From positions 1,116,001-1,180,000 of the forward strand of contig NZ_JANUGU010000001.1 in assembly GCF_024753145.1 (NCBI RefSeq): a DNA stretch of 64,000 nt. Direction: 5' to 3'. This stretch comes from Massilia terrae. GTDB lineage: Bacteria; Pseudomonadota; Gammaproteobacteria; Burkholderiales; Burkholderiaceae_D. The notes beneath the pieces are model-generated. The model saw only the letters and a program-made list of their open reading frames with translations. It had not been told where the DNA came from and searched no databases. The position numbers and the translations under genes are program-made. Position 1 is the stretch's first letter. Each line of letters starts with the position of its first letter. Below, one piece after another: positions 47,829 through 58,479 of this stretch.

Positions 47829-47868
47829 TTTACACCGTGTTTATACCGATTCTTCACCCTTTTATAAA
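47829..47868 (+). promoter_or_regulatory. kdp promoter with candidate KdpE direct repeats
   Basis: TTTACACCG (47829-47837) and TTTATACCG (47840-47848) are direct repeats 11 bp apart, as OmpR-family regulators bind. A TATAAA -10 box (47863-47868) follows at the distance expected if KdpE replaces the -35. The T-rich TTTTTACACC/TTTATAC content resembles the E. coli kdpFABC operator as I recall it. Confidence 0.65.
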
Positions 47869-47927
47869 AGTTTTAGTGGCTCGGCGCTAAGCTTTTCCTA
47901 ACCAAAACCACATCAACGAGGCACGCA

Positions 47928-48020
47928 ATGGATATCGTCTTCATCATCGCAATCGTTCTCTTCGCCGCCGGCATCTGGGCCATGGCCTCGGGCTGCGCCC
48001 GGCTGGGAGAGCGCAAATGA
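47928..48020 (+). CDS. 30-residue single-span membrane peptide leading the kdp operon
   Basis: MDIVFIIAIVLFAAGIWAMA is one transmembrane helix, followed by [10 protein letters not shown], a positively charged end that should stay in the cytoplasm. GAGG lies six bases before the ATG, and the stop overlaps the kdpF start by ATGA. The position, composition and coupling suggest a real small subunit or a leader peptide. It is too short for standard gene callers. No function is known to me. Confidence 0.65.
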   Translation: MDIVFIIAIVLFAAGIWAMASGCARLGERK

Positions 48021-48106
48021 CCATCTTCTACCTGATCGGTGCGCTCGCCTCGGGCGGACTGCTGGTGTACCTGCTGTACGCGCTGTTCAACGCGGAGGAG
48101 CTGTGA
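48017..48106 (+). CDS. kdpF: KdpF, small stabilising subunit of the Kdp K+ pump
   Basis: The 29-residue peptide has a single hydrophobic helix, [22 protein letters not shown]. The LLVYLLYAL core and acidic end are typical of KdpF, which sits beside KdpA and stabilises the KdpABC complex. GGGAG provides the ribosome binding site. It begins inside the stop of the preceding peptide and ends one base before the kdpA start codon. Confidence 0.88.
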   Translation: MTIFYLIGALASGGLLVYLLYALFNAEEL

Positions 48107-48107
48107 C

Positions 48108-49913
48108 ATGAATACCCAATCGCTTGTGCTGCTGGCGCTGCTGTTGGCGGTGGTTGTGGCGCTGGCCTGGCCCCTCGGCGCCTTGCTGGCCCGTATTGCG
48201 GGCGAGGACTCCATACCGGGCCTGGGTTGGATTCACCGGGCCGAGCATGGCTTGTACCGCGTCGCCGGCGTCCGGCCTGGTGAGGACATGGGCTGGAAAG
48301 CTTACGCGCTTGCGCTACTTTCGTTTAACGCGATCGGTACGCTGTTCGTGTATCTGCTCCAGCGCCTGCAGGGGTGGCTACCCCTGAACCCGGAACACAT
48401 GGCCAACGTCGGCCCGGATTCGTCCTTCAACACGGCAGTCAGCTTCGTCACCAACACCAACTGGCAAGGCTACAGTGGCGAACAGACCATGAGCTACCTG
48501 ACGCAAATGCTCGCGCTCACCTGCCAGAACTTCTTCTCCGCGGCGACCGGCATCGCGGTGGTATTCGCCTTGATCCGCGGATTTTCGGCGCGCTCGGCCA
48601 AATCTATCGGCAACTTCTGGGTCGACCTCACACGCATCACCGCCTATGTGCTGCTCCCGCTGTCCGTCGTCTTCGCAGTGTTCCTGGTGGGGCAGGGCGC
48701 GATCCAGAACTTCTCCTCGTACAAGACCGTGCAATTGATCGATCCGGTGACCTTTACCCAGCCGAAAACCGCGCCGGACGGGCAGCCGCTCAAGGACGCG
48801 CAAGGCCAGCCTGTCCTTGAGACCCTGCGCGCGACGACCCAGACGATTGCGATGGGGCCGGTCGCATCCCAGGAAGCGATCAAAATGCTGGGCACGAACG
48901 GCGGCGGATTCTTCAACGCGAATTCAGCGCATCCTTACGAGAATCCCACGCCGCTGTCGAATTTTGCGCAGATGGTGGCGATCTTCCTGATCCCCGCCGG
49001 GCTCTGCTTCGCGTTTGGCCGCTTGGTCGGCGACCGGCGCCAGGGCTGGACCATCCTGTCCGCCATGATCCTTCTATTTGTGGTGATGGCGGTCGCGGTG
49101 ATGGCAGCCGAATCGCAGCCGCATCCGGCATTGCAGGCGCTCGGCGTCGACCAGCATGCGAGCGCCCTGCAATCGGGAGGCAATATGGAAGGCAAGGAGA
49201 CCCGTTTCGGCATCAGCGCCTCCAGCCTGTTCGCTGCGGTGACCACGGCGGCCTCGTGCGGTGCCGTCAACGCGATGCACGACTCCTTCATGCCGCTTGG
49301 CGGCGCGGCGCCGCTGCTGCTGATCCAGCTCGGTGAAGTGGTGTTCGGCGGCGTTGGGTCCGGCCTTTACGGGATGCTGGTATTTGCCATCATGGCCGTG
49401 TTCATCGCCGGACTGATGATCGGGCGCACGCCCGAATACCTGGGCAAGAAGATCCAGTCCTACGAGATGAAGATGACCTCCATCGCGATCCTGGTGACGC
49501 CGGTGCTGGTCCTGGCGGGAACGGCGATCGCCGTCATCGCCGGCGCCGGCAAGGCGGGTATCGCGAATCCCGGTGCGCACGGCTTCACCGAGATCCTGTA
49601 CGCCTTCAGTTCGGCCGCCAACAACAACGGCAGCGCGTTCGCCGGGCTGTCGGCCAACACACCGTTCTACAACTGGATGCTGGCCCTTGCGATGTGGTTC
49701 GGCCGGTTCGCCGTGATCGTGCCGGTGCTCGCCGTTGCCGGCTCGCTGGCCGCCAAGCAGCGGCTGCAGGTCACCGCAGGGACGATGCCCACACACGGGC
49801 CGATGTTCGTCGCGCTGCTGATCGGCGTGGTGCTGCTGGTGGGCGTGCTGAATTACGTGCCGGCGCTTGCGCTCGGCCCGGCCGTCGAACACCTGCAGCT
49901 TTATGCGCATTGA
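48108..49913 (+). CDS. kdpA: Potassium-transporting ATPase, K+-binding channel-like subunit KdpA
   Basis: The 601-residue membrane protein has four selectivity-filter loops: [37 protein letters not shown] and [11 protein letters not shown]. KdpA takes up K+ with high affinity and passes it to KdpB. GGAGGAG seven bases upstream is a near-perfect ribosome binding site. An insertion after the fourth helix ([17 protein letters not shown]) is common in this family. The gene belongs to the intact kdpFABCDE operon. Confidence 0.98.
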   Translation: MNTQSLVLLALLLAVVVALAWPLGALLARIAGEDSIPGLGWIHRAEHGLYRVAGVRPGEDMGWKAYALALLSFNAIGTLFVYLLQRLQGWLPLNPEHMANVGPDSSFNTAVSFVTNTNWQGYSGEQTMSYLTQMLALTCQNFFSAATGIAVVFALIRGFSARSAKSIGNFWVDLTRITAYVLLPLSVVFAVFLVGQGAIQNFSSYKTVQLIDPVTFTQPKTAPDGQPLKDAQGQPVLETLRATTQTIAMGPVASQEAIKMLGTNGGGFFNANSAHPYENPTPLSNFAQMVAIFLIPAGLCFAFGRLVGDRRQGWTILSAMILLFVVMAVAVMAAESQPHPALQALGVDQHASALQSGGNMEGKETRFGISASSLFAAVTTAASCGAVNAMHDSFMPLGGAAPLLLIQLGEVVFGGVGSGLYGMLVFAIMAVFIAGLMIGRTPEYLGKKIQSYEMKMTSIAILVTPVLVLAGTAIAVIAGAGKAGIANPGAHGFTEILYAFSSAANNNGSAFAGLSANTPFYNWMLALAMWFGRFAVIVPVLAVAGSLAAKQRLQVTAGTMPTHGPMFVALLIGVVLLVGVLNYVPALALGPAVEHLQLYAH

Positions 49914-49935
49914 CCCAGAATTCGGAGCAACCACC

Positions 49936-52050
49936 ATGTCACAAACTCACACCACCGAAGCTCCAATGGCAGCACTCCCGCTGCTTTCCGCCAGGCGCCT
50001 GTCGATGTTCGACACCAAGCTGGTCGGACCGGCGCTGGTCGACGCCTTCAGGAAGCTTGGCGTGCGCGTCCAATTGCGCAGCCCTGTCATGTTCGTCGTG
50101 TACGTCGGCAGCATTATTACCAGCTTGCTGTATTTGCAAGCCATCTTCGCGGCCGGGGAGGCGCCACCGGGGTTTATCCTCGCGATTGCGATCTGGCTCT
50201 GGTTCACGGTATTGTTCGCGAACTTCGCCGAGGCACTGGCCGAGGGGCGCGGCAAGGCCCAGGCGGCGACCTTGCGCGGCCTGAAGGAAAGCGTGATGGC
50301 CAAGAAGCTGGCCACGCCGAGGCACGGCACCAGCTGGCTGCCGTGCACGGCCACCGACCTGCGCAAGGGGAACCACATCCTGGTGGAAGCGGGCGACGTG
50401 ATTCCGATCGACGGCGAGGTGATCGAAGGCGTGGCTTCGGTCGACGAAAGCGCCATCACGGGCGAATCGGCGCCGGTGATTCGCGAGTCCGGCGGCGATT
50501 TCTCGGCCGTCACCGGCGGCACGCGCGTGCTGTCCGACTGGCTGGTGGTGCGGGTGACGGCCGATCCGGGCCAGACCTTCCTCGACCGCATGATCGCGAT
50601 GGTCGAAGGCGCCAAGCGCAAAAAGACGCCGAACGAGATCGCACTCACCATTTTGCTGGTGGCGCTGACCATCGTGTTCCTGGTGGTGACGGTGACGCTC
50701 CTGCCGTTCTCCTTGTTCTCGGTCGAGGCTGCGCATGCCGGCAAGCCCGTGTCCATCACGACGCTGATCGCGCTGCTGGTGTGCCTGATCCCGACAACCA
50801 TCGGCGGCCTGCTGTCCGCCATCGGGGTGGCCGGCATGAGCCGCATGATGCGCGCGAATGTGATTGCGACATCGGGCCGCGCGGTCGAGGCGGCCGGCGA
50901 CGTGGACGTGCTCTTGCTGGACAAAACCGGCACCGTCACGCTGGGCAACCGCCAGGCTGGCGCCTTTCTTCCAGCGCGGGGTGTGGCCGAACGCCAGCTG
51001 GCCGACGTGGCGCAACTGGCCTCGCTGGCCGACGAGACGCCGGAAGGCCGCAGCATCGTGGTGCTGGCCAAACAGCGCTTCAACATCCGGGCGCGGGAAA
51101 TGGAGACCCTGCACGCCACCTTCGTGCCTTTTTCGGCCGCGACCCGCATGAGCGGCGTGGAGCTGGGTGAACGCAAAGTCCTCAAGGGCACGGCTGACGC
51201 GGTGCGGCGCCACGTGGAAGGGCTGGGCATGGCCTTCCCATCGGAGGTAACACGCACCGTCGAAGACGTGTCGCGCCGCGGCAGCACGCCGCTGGTAGTG
51301 GTGGATGACGGCCGCGTGATGGGCGTGGTCGAGCTCAAGGACATCGTCAAGGGCGGCATCAAGGAGCGCTTCGTGGAGCTGAGGCGCATGGGCATCAGGA
51401 CCGTGATGATCACCGGCGACAACCAGCTGACCGCTGCGGCCATCGCGGCCGAGGCGGGTGTCGACGATTTCCTGGCCGAGGCCACGCCTGAGGACAAGCT
51501 GCGCCTGATCCGCCAGTACCAGGGCGAAGGCCGCTTGGTCGCGATGACTGGCGACGGTACCAACGATGCGCCGGCGCTGGCCCAGGCCGACGTGGCGGTG
51601 GCGATGAACTCCGGCACCCAGGCCGCGAAGGAGGCGGGCAATATGGTCGACCTCGATTCGAACCCGACCAAGCTTCTGGAGATCGTCGAAATCGGCAAGC
51701 AGATGCTGATGACGCGCGGTTCGCTGACCACGTTCTCGATCGCGAACGACGTGGCCAAGTATTTCGCGATCATCCCAGCGGCATTCGTCGGAACCTACCC
51801 GCAGCTCAGGGCGCTGGACGTCATGCACCTGGCCAGCCCGGCGTCGGCGATCATGGCGGCCGTGATCTTCAATGCGCTGATCATCGTGTTCCTGATCCCG
51901 CTGGCCCTGCGCGGGGTACGCTACCGCGCGATCGGCGCGACGGCCCTGCTGCGCAGGAACCTGCTGGTTTATGGTGTCGGCGGTATCATCTTGCCATTCA
52001 TCGGAATCAAGTTGATCGACATGCTGCTGGCTGCCTTCCACCTTATCTGA
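49936..52050 (+). CDS. kdpB: Potassium-transporting P-type ATPase, catalytic subunit KdpB
   Basis: The 704-residue P-type ATPase has Asp329 in DKTGTVTLG as the phosphorylation site, TGES in the actuator domain, [10 protein letters not shown] in the nucleotide domain and [12 protein letters not shown] in the hinge. It hydrolyses ATP to power K+ import through KdpA. GGAG precedes [10 protein letters not shown]. The frame extends back into kdpA but without relevance. Confidence 0.98.
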   Translation: MSQTHTTEAPMAALPLLSARRLSMFDTKLVGPALVDAFRKLGVRVQLRSPVMFVVYVGSIITSLLYLQAIFAAGEAPPGFILAIAIWLWFTVLFANFAEALAEGRGKAQAATLRGLKESVMAKKLATPRHGTSWLPCTATDLRKGNHILVEAGDVIPIDGEVIEGVASVDESAITGESAPVIRESGGDFSAVTGGTRVLSDWLVVRVTADPGQTFLDRMIAMVEGAKRKKTPNEIALTILLVALTIVFLVVTVTLLPFSLFSVEAAHAGKPVSITTLIALLVCLIPTTIGGLLSAIGVAGMSRMMRANVIATSGRAVEAAGDVDVLLLDKTGTVTLGNRQAGAFLPARGVAERQLADVAQLASLADETPEGRSIVVLAKQRFNIRAREMETLHATFVPFSAATRMSGVELGERKVLKGTADAVRRHVEGLGMAFPSEVTRTVEDVSRRGSTPLVVVDDGRVMGVVELKDIVKGGIKERFVELRRMGIRTVMITGDNQLTAAAIAAEAGVDDFLAEATPEDKLRLIRQYQGEGRLVAMTGDGTNDAPALAQADVAVAMNSGTQAAKEAGNMVDLDSNPTKLLEIVEIGKQMLMTRGSLTTFSIANDVAKYFAIIPAAFVGTYPQLRALDVMHLASPASAIMAAVIFNALIIVFLIPLALRGVRYRAIGATALLRRNLLVYGVGGIILPFIGIKLIDMLLAAFHLI

Positions 52051-52065
52051 ACCCTGGAGTCCGAC

Positions 52066-52644
52066 ATGAATGCGATTATTCGTCCCGCACTGGTCCTGTT
52101 CGCGGTCCTGAGCGCCATCTGCGGCTTGCTGTATCCACTTGCGGTCACCGGCATCGGGCAGGCGGTTTTTCCGCGCCAGGCCGAGGGCAGCATGCTGGCC
52201 ATCGCTGGCAAGGACGTAGGCTCGGAACTGATCGGACAGTCGTTCAGCTCTCCGCGCTATTTCTGGGGCCGGCCCTCGGCCACCACCCCGATGCCCAATA
52301 ACGCGGCCGGCTCGGGCGGCTCGAACCTGGGAGCGACCAACCCGGCACTGGCGGTCGCCGTGCGCGAACGTCTCGCCGCGCTTGGGCCGGCCGGCGCCAA
52401 TACGCCGGTACCGGTCGATCTGGTCACGGCCTCCGCGAGCGGAATCGATCCCGATATCAGCATCAACGCCGCCGTTTATCAGGCCGCCCGGGTGGCGGCG
52501 GCGCGCAACGTGCCTCTGCAACGCGTGCTCGCCGTGGTCGATACGCTGCGCCAGGACCGGATATTGGGGCTCTTTGGCGAGCCGCGGATCAATGTGCTCG
52601 CACTGAACCTTGCGCTGGATGGCAAGGCTGCGCAGTCGCGCTAG
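52066..52644 (+). CDS. kdpC: Potassium-transporting ATPase subunit KdpC
   Basis: The 192-residue protein has one N-terminal membrane helix (about 7-27) and a periplasmic domain with [34 protein letters not shown] and [10 protein letters not shown], all KdpC signatures. It holds the KdpFABC complex together and may raise K+ affinity. It lies 15 bp after kdpB. Confidence 0.97.
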   Translation: MNAIIRPALVLFAVLSAICGLLYPLAVTGIGQAVFPRQAEGSMLAIAGKDVGSELIGQSFSSPRYFWGRPSATTPMPNNAAGSGGSNLGATNPALAVAVRERLAALGPAGANTPVPVDLVTASASGIDPDISINAAVYQAARVAAARNVPLQRVLAVVDTLRQDRILGLFGEPRINVLALNLALDGKAAQSR

Positions 52645-52653
52645 GACGGGCAG

Positions 52654-55383
52654 ATGGCAACTCCTGGCGACGATCTGCGGCCCGACCCCGATGCCTTGCT
52701 GGCGCGGGTCCAGGCCGCCGAGCGCAAGGCCGCGCGCGGCAGGCTGCGCATCTATTTTGGCGCCTCGGCCGGCGTGGGCAAGACATATGCAATGCTGTCG
52801 GCGGCGCGCGAGCTGCAGGCCTCGGGCCGCAAGCTGCTGGTCGGCGTGGTCGAAACCCACGGCCGCAAGGAAACCGAGGCGCTGCTGCAAGGGCTCGAAA
52901 TCCTGCCGCGCAGGAGCATCGAGTATCGCGGCAAGCTGCTGCCGGAATTCGACATCGACCAGGCGCTCGAGCGTGCCCCGGAGCTGATGCTGGTCGACGA
53001 GCTGGCTCACTCCAATGTGCCGGGTTCGCGCCACGCGAAGCGCTGGCAGGACGTCGAGGAGCTGCTGGCTGCCGGCATCGACGTTTTCACCACGGTGAAT
53101 GTTCAGCACCTGGAAAGCCTGAACGACGTGGTGGGCGGCATTACCGGCATCCGAGTCGGGGAGACCGTGCCGGACACCGTCTTCGATGACGCGAACGAGG
53201 TGGTGCTGGTCGATCTTCCGGCCGATGAGCTGCTCGTGCGGCTGAAGGAAGGCAAGGTTTACCAGGCGCCGCAGGCCGAGCGTGCAGGCAATAACTTCTT
53301 CCGCAAAGGGAACCTGATCGCCTTGCGCGAGCTAGCCCTGCGCCGCACCGCCGAGCGCATCGAAGATGATGTGCGCGCCTACCGCATCGAGAAGTCGATC
53401 GAGCCGGTGTGGAATACGGCCGGCGCGTTGCTCGCCTGCGTCGGGCCGGGCGACGATGCCGAACGCGTGGTGCGCAGTGCCGCACGGCTCGCCGGCCAGA
53501 TGGGCGCTCAGTGGCATGCGGTGTATGTGGAGACACCGGCGCTGCAGCGCCTGGCCAAGCCGGAGCGCGAGGCGATCCTCCAGGCCATCAGGTTGGCGCA
53601 GGAGCTGGGAGCGGATACGGCGGTGCTGGCCGGCGCCGACGTGGCAGCCACCGCCATCGACTATGCGCGCAGCCACAATCTGTCGAAGATCGCGTTTGGA
53701 CGAGACAGCAGCCCATGGCCGTGGCACCAGCCGCGCAGCCGCAGCTTCGCACGGTTGGCACCAGATATCGATCTCATTGAAGTCGCCGCCGGTGGCTCGC
53801 CGGCAGGGCGCGCCGCCCGGCTCTCGCTTTCCACCCTGGCCGGCGCGGTGCCGGGCGCAGCGCAGCGCCGATTGGCCCATCTTTGGGCCGCGGTGGCCGC
53901 ACTCGGCATGGCGCTGCTGGCCACGCCGGCGATCGGCCACCTCGACCTGGCCAACATCGCCATGCTGTTCCTGTTGGTGGTGTTGCTGGTGGCGGTGCGT
54001 TTCGGCCGCGGGCCTTCGGTGACGGCGACCTGCGTTGGCGTCGCCTGTTTCGATTTCTTCTTCGTGCCGCCGCGCTTCACCTTCGCGGTGTCCGATTTCC
54101 AATACCTGGTGACCTTCGCCGTGATGCTCGCGGTTGGCCTGATCACTGGGCACCTTACGGCCGGCCTGCGCTTCCAGGCGCGGGTCGCGTGGCAGCGCGA
54201 GGGCAGGGTACGGGCGCTGTATGAATTCGCACGGGCGCTGTCGGGCGTCCTGCAGACCGAACAAATCCAGGAGACGACGTACGACGCGATCCGGCGCGTG
54301 TTCGGTGCGCGCATGGCCCTGCTGCTGCCGGACGACGAGGGGAGGCTTCAACTCCAGCCGGGTGGCGAAGGACGGGCGGCGGTGGAGGTGGGCATCGCGC
54401 AGTGGTCCTATGATCACTCGGCGCCTGCCGGCATGGGCACCGACACCCTGGCAGGTAGTGCCGCGTTCTACCTTCCGCTGATCGCGCCGATGCGTACCCG
54501 CGGGGTGCTGGCGCTGCAGTCGGACGAGCCGAGCTGGCTGCTGTCGCCGGAGCTACGGCGACAACTGGACACGTTCGCGACGCTGATCGCCATCGCGCTC
54601 GAGCGCGTCCATTACATTGAGGTCGCGCAGGGCGCGCTGATCCGGATCGAGTCCGAGCGGCTGCGCAACTCATTGCTGGCGGCGTTGTCGCATGACCTGC
54701 GTACTCCATTGACGTCGCTGGTTGGCCTTGCCGAATCGCTCGCAACGTCCTCGCCGCCGTTGAGCGGCCTGCAGCGCCAGACGGCGCAAGCGCTGTGCGA
54801 CGAGGCCACGCGCATGGGCACGCTGGTGTCCAACCTGCTCGACATGGCGCGTATCCAAAGCGGCGAAGTGCACCTGAACCTGCAATGGCACCCGGTCGAG
54901 GAAGTGGTCGGAAGCGCGCTGCGCGCCTGTGGTCCGGCGCTTGGCGCGCACAAGGTCGCGACACGGGTACCGGTCGACCTGCCATTGGTGCGCTTCGACG
55001 CTGTGCTGATCGAACGGGTGCTCTGCAATTTGCTGGAGAATGCGGGGAAATACACGCCGCCGCAAAGCACTGTGACCGTCGCTGCGCATCAGTGCGACGG
55101 TTGGCTGCACATCGTTGTGGACGACAATGGTCCAGGGCTGCCCGCGGGACAGGAGGAAGCGATTTTCGAGAAATTCACGCGCGGCGAGCGTGAATCGGCC
55201 AAGCCGGGCGTAGGCCTGGGCCTCGCCATTTGCCGGGCGATCGTGGAAGCGCACGGTGGCACAATCTTCGCCCGCACACGACCACAGGGCGGCGCCGCCT
55301 TTACGTTCACGCTCCCGCTGGGGACACCGCCGGCGTTGCCGTCGCCAGAGGACGAATTGGAAACTGAGGAACAACATGACTGA
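52654..55383 (+). CDS. kdpD: Osmosensitive K+ channel sensor histidine kinase KdpD
   Basis: The 909-residue protein has the full KdpD set. The N-terminal KdpD domain carries a Walker A GASAGVGKT (36-44) and VDELAHSNVPGSRHAKRWQDV. A Usp-like domain (about 250-380), four membrane helices (about 400-500) and a GAF region follow. The kinase core has phospho-acceptor His680 in ALSHDLRTPLTSL, with NLLENAGKYTP and DDNGPGL. It senses low K+ or osmotic stress and phosphorylates KdpE. It starts nine bases after kdpC and overlaps kdpE by eight. Confidence 0.97.
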   Translation: MATPGDDLRPDPDALLARVQAAERKAARGRLRIYFGASAGVGKTYAMLSAARELQASGRKLLVGVVETHGRKETEALLQGLEILPRRSIEYRGKLLPEFDIDQALERAPELMLVDELAHSNVPGSRHAKRWQDVEELLAAGIDVFTTVNVQHLESLNDVVGGITGIRVGETVPDTVFDDANEVVLVDLPADELLVRLKEGKVYQAPQAERAGNNFFRKGNLIALRELALRRTAERIEDDVRAYRIEKSIEPVWNTAGALLACVGPGDDAERVVRSAARLAGQMGAQWHAVYVETPALQRLAKPEREAILQAIRLAQELGADTAVLAGADVAATAIDYARSHNLSKIAFGRDSSPWPWHQPRSRSFARLAPDIDLIEVAAGGSPAGRAARLSLSTLAGAVPGAAQRRLAHLWAAVAALGMALLATPAIGHLDLANIAMLFLLVVLLVAVRFGRGPSVTATCVGVACFDFFFVPPRFTFAVSDFQYLVTFAVMLAVGLITGHLTAGLRFQARVAWQREGRVRALYEFARALSGVLQTEQIQETTYDAIRRVFGARMALLLPDDEGRLQLQPGGEGRAAVEVGIAQWSYDHSAPAGMGTDTLAGSAAFYLPLIAPMRTRGVLALQSDEPSWLLSPELRRQLDTFATLIAIALERVHYIEVAQGALIRIESERLRNSLLAALSHDLRTPLTSLVGLAESLATSSPPLSGLQRQTAQALCDEATRMGTLVSNLLDMARIQSGEVHLNLQWHPVEEVVGSALRACGPALGAHKVATRVPVDLPLVRFDAVLIERVLCNLLENAGKYTPPQSTVTVAAHQCDGWLHIVVDDNGPGLPAGQEEAIFEKFTRGERESAKPGVGLGLAICRAIVEAHGGTIFARTRPQGGAAFTFTLPLGTPPALPSPEDELETEEQHD

Positions 55384-56071
55384 TTCCGCGGGCACCGCCC
55401 TGCTGGTGGAGGACGAGCCGCATATCAGGCGCTTCGTGCGTAGCGCGCTCGAACAAGAAGGATGGCATGTGCAAGAGGCCGATGGCTACCGGCGCGGCCT
55501 GATCGACGCGGGGACGCGCAAGCCGGATCTGGTGATCCTCGATCTGGGCCTGCCGGACGGGGACGGGGTCGACTTCATTGCGGAGCTGCGCTCGTGGTCC
55601 GCCGTGCCGGTGATCGTGCTGTCCGCGCGCACCCATGAAGAGGAAAAGATTCGCGCACTCGATGCCGGCGCCGACGACTACCTGACCAAGCCGTTTGGCG
55701 TCGGCGAGCTTCTGGCCCGGGTGCGCGCATCGCGCCGGCGCCAGCGCGCTGTCGATGCCGACCCGACTGGCGATGTCAATTTTGGCGACGTGACGGTGAA
55801 CCTTCAGGACCGGCGCGTCATCCGTTCCGGCCAGCCGGTGCGGCTGACGCCGATAGAACACCGGCTGCTGGCGGTACTGGTCACCAACGCCGGCAAGGTG
55901 ATGACTACCCCGCAATTGCTGCGTGCAGTCTGGGGGCCGAATCAATCGGAGAATGCGCATTACCTGCGCATCTACATGGGCCACTTGCGGCACAAGCTCG
56001 AAGACGACCCGGCGCAGCCGCGATACCTGATGACGGAAACCGGTGTCGGTTACCGTCTGCAGTTGTCGTGA
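55376..56071 (+). CDS. kdpE: KDP operon response regulator KdpE
   Basis: The 231-residue OmpR-family regulator has a receiver domain with Asp56 as phospho-acceptor (VILDLGLPDGDG), SART and DYLTKPFG. A winged-helix DNA-binding domain (LTPIEHRLLAVL, NAHYLRIYMGHLRHKL, GVGYRLQLS) follows. Phosphorylated KdpE should activate the promoter upstream of the operon, where phased repeats are seen. The start overlaps the kdpD stop, so the pair is coupled. Confidence 0.97.
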   Translation: MTDSAGTALLVEDEPHIRRFVRSALEQEGWHVQEADGYRRGLIDAGTRKPDLVILDLGLPDGDGVDFIAELRSWSAVPVIVLSARTHEEEKIRALDAGADDYLTKPFGVGELLARVRASRRRQRAVDADPTGDVNFGDVTVNLQDRRVIRSGQPVRLTPIEHRLLAVLVTNAGKVMTTPQLLRAVWGPNQSENAHYLRIYMGHLRHKLEDDPAQPRYLMTETGVGYRLQLS

Positions 56072-56075
56072 TGCG

Positions 56076-58403
56076 TCAGGAACCGTAGCCGGACATCGAG
56101 AACGGTCGGCTGCCTGGCGCGCGGCCCCAATCCTTGTTCGGCTGCGCCTGCATCTCGAAGCGCAGCTCGCCGCCGGCCTCGATGTCCTCATGGCGCAGGT
56201 AGACGCGGTCCAGCGGCTTGCCGTTGAGCGTCACCTTGCCAATGTAGGGGTGCGCGTCGTCCAGGCTATCCGCGACGACCGTGAAGCGCTTGCCGTTCGG
56301 GAGATTGACCGTCGCGCGGCTGACGAAGGGGCGCCCGATCACATATTGGTTGCTGGCCGGCGCCACGGGGTAAAAGCCCATCGCCGTGAACACATACCAG
56401 GCTGACATCTGGCCCAGGTCGTCGTTGCCCGCCAGGCCGGTCGGGGTCGGGGAGTACTGGCTGTCCATGATCTGCTTGAGGCGCTCCTGCGTGCGCCACG
56501 GCTGGCCCGTGTAGCCGTACAGGTAGGCGATGTGGTGGCTCGGCTCATTGCCGTGCGCGTAGTAGCCGATCAGCCCCGAGATGTCCTCGACGTGGGCGAA
56601 AGCTTTCGGATCGACCTTGGCCTCGAACAGCGCGTCGAGTTTCGCACTGAGCTTGTCGGCACCGCCCAGTTCCTTCTGCAGGCCGCCAATGTCCTGCGGG
56701 ACGTACCACGAATACTGCCAGGCGTTCCCCTCAGTGTAATCGCTGCCGTAGCCGACCGCCGCCGGATCGAAGGGCGTGTTGAAGCTGCCATCGGTCTTGC
56801 GGGCGCGGACGAAACCGGTGGCCGGATCGAACACATTGCGCCAGTTTGCTGCGCGCTTCTCGAAGGTGGCCGCGAGATCCTTGCGGCCTGCGCTGCGCGC
56901 CACCTGCGCGATGGTCCAGTCGTCGAAGGCGTATTCCAGCGTTTTCGATGCCGCCTCGGGTTCCTTGTCGATGGCGACGTAACCGAGCTTCATGTAGTCG
57001 CCCAATCCCGCATACGGCGCATAGGTGGCGGACTTGGTCATCGCCTTCAGCGCATCGTCGATCGAATAGCCGCGGATGCCTTTCATGTAGGCGTCGGCGA
57101 TGATCGGCACCGAGTGATAGCCGATCATGCACCAGGTCTCCAGCCCCTGGTAGGCCCACACCGGCAGGATGCCGAAGGGGCTGGCTTTCTGCGCGGCGAT
57201 CAGCGAGTTCACGAAGTCGTTGGTGCGCTGGGGCGGCTGCACGAGGGTCATCAGCGGATGCTCGGCGCGGTAGGTGTCCCAGGTCGACCAGGTGGAGTAA
57301 AAGCTGTAGTCCTGCGCGAAGTGCACCTGATGGTCGGGGCCGCGATATTCGCCGTTCCAGTCCATCGCCAGGTTCGGCGCCAGCATCGAGTGATACAGCG
57401 CCGTATAGAAGCTCTTGCGCATCGGTTCCGGCGCGTCCACGTCGACCGCCGCCAGCGCCTGCTCCCATGCGCCGCGTGCCTGGGCGCGGGCGCCGTCGAA
57501 GTCCCAGCCCGGAGCATCGTGATCGAGGTTGCCGACGGCGTTGTCCTCGCTGACGGTGGATACGGCCACTTTCAGCAGAAGCGGCGCACCTAGCTTGCCG
57601 AAGTCGAAGACCGCTTCCAGGGCCTTGCCCTGGACTTCAGCCGTATCCGCTGGCGACGTGCCCGGTCCCTTGAAGCCGCGGTAGGTCTTGTTGGATTCGC
57701 GGTCGATCAGCTGGCGCTTCGTCATCGGCGCGGAAAAGCGCATCGCGAAGAAGAGCTGGCGGCCCGGCGCCCAGCCGCGCGTTTCGCGGGCGCCGGTGAC
57801 GGTGCCATCCGGCCGCACCCGGATCGTGGACCACAGCACCTTGCCCTCGTAGTCGTAAATACTGGACCGCAGGTCGAGCAGCACATGCGCAGGCTGCCCG
57901 GCCGGGAAGGTGTAGCGATGCCAGCCCACGCGCGCACTGGCGGTCAGCTCGGCGCGCGTGTTGTAGTCGGCCAGCGTAACCGCGTAGTAGCCCGGCTCCG
58001 CATGTTCAGTCGCGTGGCTGAATTGCGAGCGGTAGCCGCTGCGTGGCGCATCCGGCGTGCCGGGATCGAGCTTGACCTCGCCGGCGATCGGCATCACCAG
58101 CACGTCGCCCAGGTCCGAGTGGCCGCTGCCGGAGAAGTGCGTGTGCGAGAAGCCGAGGATGCTGCTGTCGCCATACTGGTAGCCGGCGGCCCACTTGTAG
58201 CTCTTCTTGAAGTTGGTCTGCTCCGTGTCGGGGCTCAGCTGGATCATGCCGAAGGGCGTCGTCGCGCCGGGATAAGTGTGGCCGTCGCCGCCGGTGCCGA
58301 TCATCGGGTCGACCGACTGGTAGGCGAGCGATGGCCTGGTTTCGGCGGTCGCAGTGGCGGCGAGGACGGTGGCGATGACGGCGGCGAGGAGCTTTCTGCG
58401 CAT
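56076..58403 (-). CDS. GH92-family alpha-mannosidase, exported
   Basis: The 775-residue protein has a signal peptide (about 1-20, ATATA-E). GH92 signatures include IGTGGDGHTYPGATTPFGM, the calcium-site region HTHFSGSG, STWDTYRAEHP, HGNEPSHHIAYLY and GNDDLGQMSAWYVF with the catalytic acids. It is a calcium-dependent exo-mannosidase acting on alpha-1,2/1,3/1,6-mannosides, for example from fungal or yeast glycans. It converges on kdpE with a four-base gap, so the two transcripts may overlap. No sugar transporter lies beside it. Confidence 0.93.
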   Translation of the reverse strand: MRRKLLAAVIATVLAATATAETRPSLAYQSVDPMIGTGGDGHTYPGATTPFGMIQLSPDTEQTNFKKSYKWAAGYQYGDSSILGFSHTHFSGSGHSDLGDVLVMPIAGEVKLDPGTPDAPRSGYRSQFSHATEHAEPGYYAVTLADYNTRAELTASARVGWHRYTFPAGQPAHVLLDLRSSIYDYEGKVLWSTIRVRPDGTVTGARETRGWAPGRQLFFAMRFSAPMTKRQLIDRESNKTYRGFKGPGTSPADTAEVQGKALEAVFDFGKLGAPLLLKVAVSTVSEDNAVGNLDHDAPGWDFDGARAQARGAWEQALAAVDVDAPEPMRKSFYTALYHSMLAPNLAMDWNGEYRGPDHQVHFAQDYSFYSTWSTWDTYRAEHPLMTLVQPPQRTNDFVNSLIAAQKASPFGILPVWAYQGLETWCMIGYHSVPIIADAYMKGIRGYSIDDALKAMTKSATYAPYAGLGDYMKLGYVAIDKEPEAASKTLEYAFDDWTIAQVARSAGRKDLAATFEKRAANWRNVFDPATGFVRARKTDGSFNTPFDPAAVGYGSDYTEGNAWQYSWYVPQDIGGLQKELGGADKLSAKLDALFEAKVDPKAFAHVEDISGLIGYYAHGNEPSHHIAYLYGYTGQPWRTQERLKQIMDSQYSPTPTGLAGNDDLGQMSAWYVFTAMGFYPVAPASNQYVIGRPFVSRATVNLPNGKRFTVVADSLDDAHPYIGKVTLNGKPLDRVYLRHEDIEAGGELRFEMQAQPNKDWGRAPGSRPFSMSGYGS

Positions 58404-58479
58404 GGACGGCTTCCCTGGTTGGCATTTGCGATGCGATATATTCTTGCAAATCTATCCAACAGGCAAGCAGGATTCGTTC

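Noticed and set aside
49939..53109. Minus-strand open frame of over 1000 codons opposite kdpB-kdpC-kdpD
   Set aside because: Antisense shadow. The kdp genes on the plus strand have complete motifs and ribosome binding sites.
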